Shown here in pieces: positions 59,821-64,000 of a stretch of DNA of 64,000 nt (the first letter of the stretch is position 1; each line of letters starts with the position of its first letter). The stretch is from Voacanga thouarsii (Eukaryota > Streptophyta > Magnoliopsida > Gentianales > Apocynaceae), in the NCBI GenBank assembly GCA_026120185.1, contig JANUWF010002273.1, forward strand, positions 603,001 to 667,000. The letters run 5' to 3'. Both the position numbers and the translations under genes were made by a program. A model generated the notes under the pieces. That model did not search any database. It saw only the letters and a program-made list of their open reading frames with translations, and was not told where the DNA came from.

Positions 59821-60560
59821 TCGAGGTAGTGAAGGACTTTCCCGATGTGTTCCTAGCGGAGCTTACTTCTCTACCTCCCAACCGAGAAGTGGAATTCACC
59901 ATTGACCTAGTTCCAAGAGCGAAACCAGTATCGCGGACCTCGTATCGGATGGCATCGGCAGAGTTGAAAGAACAGTTAGAAGAGTTAGTGAAGCAAGGCT
60001 ACATCAGACCTAGCACGTCGCCCTAGGAAGCACCTGTACTGTTTGTGAAGAAGAAGGACGGGACTCTGAGGCTATGTATTGACTATTGGGGCTTGAACAA
60101 CCTGACGGTCAAGAACAACTATCCTTTACCGCTGATTAACGAGCTATTCGACCAGTTACAAGGATCCAGTTCCTACTCTAAATTAGACCTGAGGCAAGGG
60201 TACTATCAAGTGCAGATAAAAGAGGAGGATATCCCCAAGACAGCCTTCAACACCAGATATGGAAATTATGAGTTCGTGGTAATGCCGTTCGGGGTGACCA
60301 ATGCTCTAGCAGTATTCATGGACCTGATGCACCAAGTGTTCCGACCCTACTTGGACAAGTTTGTGGTGGTCTTTATCGACGACATTCTAATCTACTCCAT
60401 GAGTTTAGAAGAGCATGCGGAGCATCTGAAGCTCGTATTGGAGAAGCTGCGGAGCACAAGCTGTTCGCCAAGTTTAGCAAGTGTGAGTTCTGGCTGGACA
60501 GTGTAGCATTTCTGGGCTATATGGTGACCAAGGAGGGAATCAAGGTAGACCTAGCAAATG
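59821..60560 (+). pseudogene. Tekay reverse transcriptase (decayed)
   Basis: Blocks in order are VVKDFPDVFLAELTSLPPNR, VEFTIDLVPRAKPVSRTSYR, GYIRPSTSP, TAG (60024) for an expected Trp, [40 protein letters not shown] and [31 protein letters not shown] follows, with both catalytic Asp codons intact at 60378-60383. A one-base deletion near 60450-60453 shifts the frame before the [13 protein letters not shown] block. Confidence 0.95.
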
Positions 60561-61160
60561 TTGAAGCAGTGTCAGACTGGAAGCAACTGAAGAACATCAC
60601 CGAGATTCGAAGCTTCTTGGGATTGGCTGGTAACTATAGGAGGTTCATCAAAAGATTTTCAACGTTCGCATCACCTATGACTCGACTGCTGAGGAAGGAT
60701 GTTCTATTCATTTGGAGTGAGAAATGTGAAAAAAGTTTCCAAGAGCTAAAGCAAAGATTGATGATAGCACCAGTATTGAGTCTACTAGAGGGAGATAAAC
60801 CTTACGCGTTGTATACCAATGCCTTGAAAGAAGGATTGGGAGCAGTTCTGATGCAAGACCAGCAGGTGATCGCTTATGCATCTCGAAAGTTGAGACCTCA
60901 TGAAGTCAACTACCCTACGCATGATCTGGAACTGGAAGCCATTGTGTTTACTCTAAAGAAATGGTGACACTACTTCTACGGAGATGAGTATGAAGTGTTC
61001 ACGGACCACAAGAGCCTGAAGTACATCTTCACCCAGAAGGATTTGAATTTGGGACAGCGGCGGTGGATGGAATTCTTAGAAGAGTATTGCTGTTCAATCA
61101 ACTACCATCCCGGGAAGGCCAACGTTGTAGCTGATACCTTGAGTAGAAAAGTGAGTATGG
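60561..61160 (+). pseudogene. Tekay RNase H (decayed)
   Basis: The connection block [20 protein letters not shown] and [20 protein letters not shown] leads to RNase [21 protein letters not shown] carries Asn (AAT 60818-60820) at the first catalytic Asp, a G to A change. [12 protein letters not shown] ends in TGA (60965) where the family has Arg. [20 protein letters not shown] and [16 protein letters not shown] close the domain. Confidence 0.93.
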
Positions 61161-62239
61161 CTAGATTAAGAGTGCAGGAGGTTCAAGTAGTTCAGGATGT
61201 GTTGGACAGAAGAGTGGAGGTGCAAGAGAAGAGGATTGTTGTTAGCAACCTGAAGTTAGTACTGGATCTAAGGCGGGAAATCGTGGAAGCTCAGTAAAGT
61301 AATGCAGAATTTCAGCTTTTCAAGCACAAGGAGCTTAAACGGTAGGGTAGTGAATTCTAGCAAGACGAGGCGGGAGTTTTGCATTTCAGGGATCGGTTGT
61401 GTGTACCCGGAGAGCATCAACTAAAGGACAGAATTTTGGAAGAGGCACACAGGAGCAAGTATGCCATTCATCCGGGGGAAGTCAAAATGTACCAGGATCT
61501 GAATAGGGCCTATTGGTGGCCCGGAATGAAACGGGATGTGGTCAAATATGTCTCGACATGTCTTACCTGTTAGAAGGTCAAAGCAGAGCATAAGAAGTTA
61601 GCAGGATTGTTACAACTATTGCCAGTACCTGAATAGAAGTAGGAGGAAGTGACCATGGATTTTGTCATCGGACTTCCTATGTCATGAACCCAGAAGGACA
61701 CCATATGGGTGGTAGTGGATCGACTGACCAAATCAGCCCATTTTATACTAGTGAATGTGAGAGATTCCATGGAGAAGTTGGCTCAGACTTATGTGCGAGA
61801 AATAGTTCGTCTTCATGGAGTGCCTTCAAGTATTATGTCTGACCGAGACCCGAGGTTTACGTCTCGATTTTGGGGCAAGTTTCAAGAATCAATGGGGTCA
61901 AGTCTGAAGTTTAGTACGTCGGCGCATCCGCAGACTGATGGACAGTCAGAAAGGGCTATACAGATATTAGAGGATATGCTGAGAGCCTGTGTTCTGGATT
62001 TTGGGAATAAGTGGATCGAATGTGTGCCGTATGCGGAACTATCATATAAAAATAGTTATCAAGATTTAATTGGGATGTCTCCGTATGAGGCCCTGTATGG
62101 ACGCAAGTGTCAGGTACCACTATACTGGAGTTGGTCAGAAGATGGTCACGTAAGCAAATCTGGGGAAGTCTGTGTCCAGGAGATGTTGGATAAAGTAAAG
62201 TTGATCAGGGAGAGGTTGAAGGCAGTTTAGAGCCAATAG
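61161..62239 (+). pseudogene. Tekay integrase (decayed)
   Basis: The zinc-binding HHCC region is H in EEAHRSKYAIHPGEVKMYQD and CC in YVSTCLTC. The core has VVVDRLTKSAHFI and IMSDRDPRFTSRFW (Asp, Asp) and HPQTDGQSERAIQ (Glu), so the catalytic DDE triad is kept. Then come ELSYKNSYQDLIGMSPYEAL and YGRKCQVPLYW. Stops lie at 61295, 61343, 61358, 61571, 61634, 61640, 61685, 62228 and 62237. It would insert the cDNA into chromosomes if intact. Confidence 0.94.
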
Positions 62240-62692
62240 AAGAGCTATGCGGACAACCGGCGGAGAGAGTTGGAGTTTCAAGTAGGAGACAACGTATTTT
62301 TGAGATTGACGCCGAATAGGGGAATCTTGAAGCATTCGAAGGGTGGAAAGTTGAATTCGAGGTATTTGGGGCTGTTCAAGGAAAGGATTGGACCGGTAGC
62401 ATACCGATTGGACTTGCCAAATGGATTGACGGAAATTCATGATGTGTTTCATGTGTCACAACTGAAGAAGTACAATGCCGATCCCGGTCATGTACTGAAT
62501 AATGAGCCATTGGTGTTGCAACCCGATCTGAGGTATGTGGAGAAACCCGTGCGAATATTGGACTACAGTATCAAGAGTCTCCGGAACAAGCAGATACCGA
62601 TGGTAAAAGTTCAGTGGGAGCATCATGGCACGCAAGATGCCACATGGGAATCAGAAGAGTGGGTAAAACAGAAGTATCCTGATCTGAAATAG
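62240..62692 (+). pseudogene. Tekay integrase C-terminus with chromodomain-like tail
   Basis: KSYADNRRRELEFQVGDNVF and LKHSKGGKLNSRYLGLFKER (GPF-type block) are followed by VFHVSQLKKYNADPGHV. The tail KPVRILDYSIKSLRNKQIPM, VKVQWEHHGTQDATWESEEW ends at TAG 62690. This last part matches the reduced chromodomain of Tekay/Del elements, which is thought to steer integration to heterochromatin marks. Confidence 0.92.
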
Positions 62693-62723
62693 AGGTATGC
62701 CAAAATTTCGGGGCGAAATTCTC

Positions 62724-62738
62724 CTAAGGGAGGGAGGA
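62724..62738 (+). other. Tekay polypurine tract
   Basis: AAGGGAGGGAGGA lies immediately before the 3' LTR start TGTGAAACC. Confidence 0.9.
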
Positions 62739-64000
62739 TGTGAAACCCCAACTAAAACCAACCTTAGAGTAAGGGGGTCGGGATGCATATCATATTTTCT
62801 TGCATGCATAAATATATTTTTGTATAATTTTAGGATATGTGATTTGTAGTCTAGATGGCTTAATTGGGCTTATTGAGTAAGAAGGGCAAAATGGTAATTT
62901 TACTTGAGGTGAAAATAGGGAGATGGCTTAAGGGTTAAATAGAAAAAATATTTGGGAGAGAAAATAAGAACAAGAGTTGTTGTGGTTTAGTGGTTAGAGC
63001 TTTGGAATAAATTCTTGAGGTCTTGAGTTCAAATTCCATCATTGGAGTTTTAGCATGATTAAATTTTATTTTTGTATAGGAAGGCTATATTTCGGCCCTT
63101 GCATGCTTTAGGGAAGAGTAGGAGTGTTGTCTTAGGAGAGACATGATAGGAATGTCCTAATCCTACTTTTGTACCCTACAAAAATTTCTAAGAGATTCCT
63201 ACCCTTCTTGATCCCTAGCTCTCCTTACTTCTTAATCAATTAGATTGTTCCATTTACCTAAGCCAATTTTATTTCCAAAAAATTCCAGCAAAGTTCAGTG
63301 GCATTAAAGGTTCGAAAATGTCTAAGTGTGAGGTATTTTATTGACCGAAAATGGGGAAGAGTTATGGAAGGTTCCTAAGAGAATTAATCTCCATGGTTGA
63401 ACCTTCAAAACTCCAACCTAGTTGTGTCATCTTCTTCATATAGTAAACTGAAAATTTTTCCAACTTCTTGATCAGTCTAATTGTCAAAATTCTCAGCCAT
63501 CTTTCCCTCCCAAATGCTGCCAGAAAAATAACCAATTCACTCAGTTTGAAGGCTGAAAATTCCAGCTAAAACTGAGCTGCACAAAAACTATGCAAACCAG
63601 AAAAATTTTCTAGTCAGTTTCGTAGCTTGGTGAGCCAAAAACCAAGCTGTTTCTCCCAACTTTTCAACCAGCAATTCAACCTTTTTTTTCCAGCATAAAA
63701 AAGGCTGGAAACCAGCCTTAAAGGACCCTCCAATGGCCCTTCAAACCTTCTACAAGCTGACTGAAATATGACAGAAAAATCAGCACAGAAATTCCAGCAA
63801 GCTTTGCGGAAAAACAGATCAGAATTTCTAGCTTTGTTCCTTCTTCACCCTTGTCCGAAACTTCCTCCATTTTTCTGTACAAACGCACCTTGATCAGCCA
63901 TGAACTGAACTCCAGCATCCTCACCATTGTTCTGCATGAAAAACAGCTCCATGGCTGCTCCTAAAATCTCTCCATCAATCACTCTAATCAAGCCATCAGT
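62739..64000 (+). repeat. Tekay 3' LTR (first 1262 bases)
   Basis: Same start as 53009 and alignable to the window edge. Carries the tRNA-like pair at 62983-63036. It differs from the 5' LTR by scattered single changes and a few small indels, including loss of about seven bases near 62832. Confidence 0.95.

Overview
This is AT-rich nuclear DNA from a flowering plant, most likely a eudicot. It carries plant lineages of LTR retrotransposons (Sirevirus-type Ty1/copia, Tekay/Del-type chromovirus, an Athila/Tat-like non-autonomous element), several CACTA (En/Spm) DNA transposons, a nuclear tRNA-Ser(AGA) gene, and a decayed first-exon fragment that reads like a plant Nodulin-like MFS transporter. 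No intact host protein-coding gene is visible. By my coordinates roughly four fifths of the window is transposable element, much of it nested. The species cannot be named from sequence alone.

Layout. 434-21513 is one Sirevirus (minus strand, 5-bp TSD tatat). Its integrase gene is split by a 9.7-kb CACTA element (8556-18232, 3-bp TSD acg). That CACTA holds a 4.3-kb Tekay solo LTR (10224-14511, TSD atata), a run of tandemly repeated exon-like units (15634-16397) and an inverted broken Tekay LTR (16398-18045). 21921-22211 is the MFS fragment. 22611-25312 is a 2.7-kb internally deleted copia (TSD aatcc). 25520-30309 is a tandem segmental duplication carrying a hAT-like insertion. 30476-32973 is the 5' part of a second CACTA related to the first, with a gene-like segment inside. 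34571-35012 is a CACTA-like end. 36940-38758 is a solo copia LTR, followed at 38940 by the tRNA gene.

41499-50093 is an old LTR element (TSD gtact) whose right LTR is split by an Athila/Tat-like element (43674-49825, TSD tctat). From 50349 a further CACTA element begins. The end of its transposase-type gene is split by a solo LTR (50978-52769, TSD gcatc), and the gene is cut again at 53009 by a Tekay chromovirus. The Tekay element has a 4.33-kb LTR, an upstream acidic ORF, gag-pol with a chromodomain-like tail, and a second LTR that runs off the window.

All element genes are decayed. The Tekay gag-pol has 16 in-frame stops and one frameshift, and most of the stops whose ancestral codon is clear look like cytosine deamination products. 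The features that deserve a second look are the phase-preserving exon repeats in the first CACTA, the captured gene-like exons in the second, a tRNA-like A-box/B-box inside the Tekay LTR, a SUMO-interaction-like motif in the Tekay upstream ORF, and a paired GGCGCC/GGCGCTG motif shared by LTR families that otherwise do not look alike.
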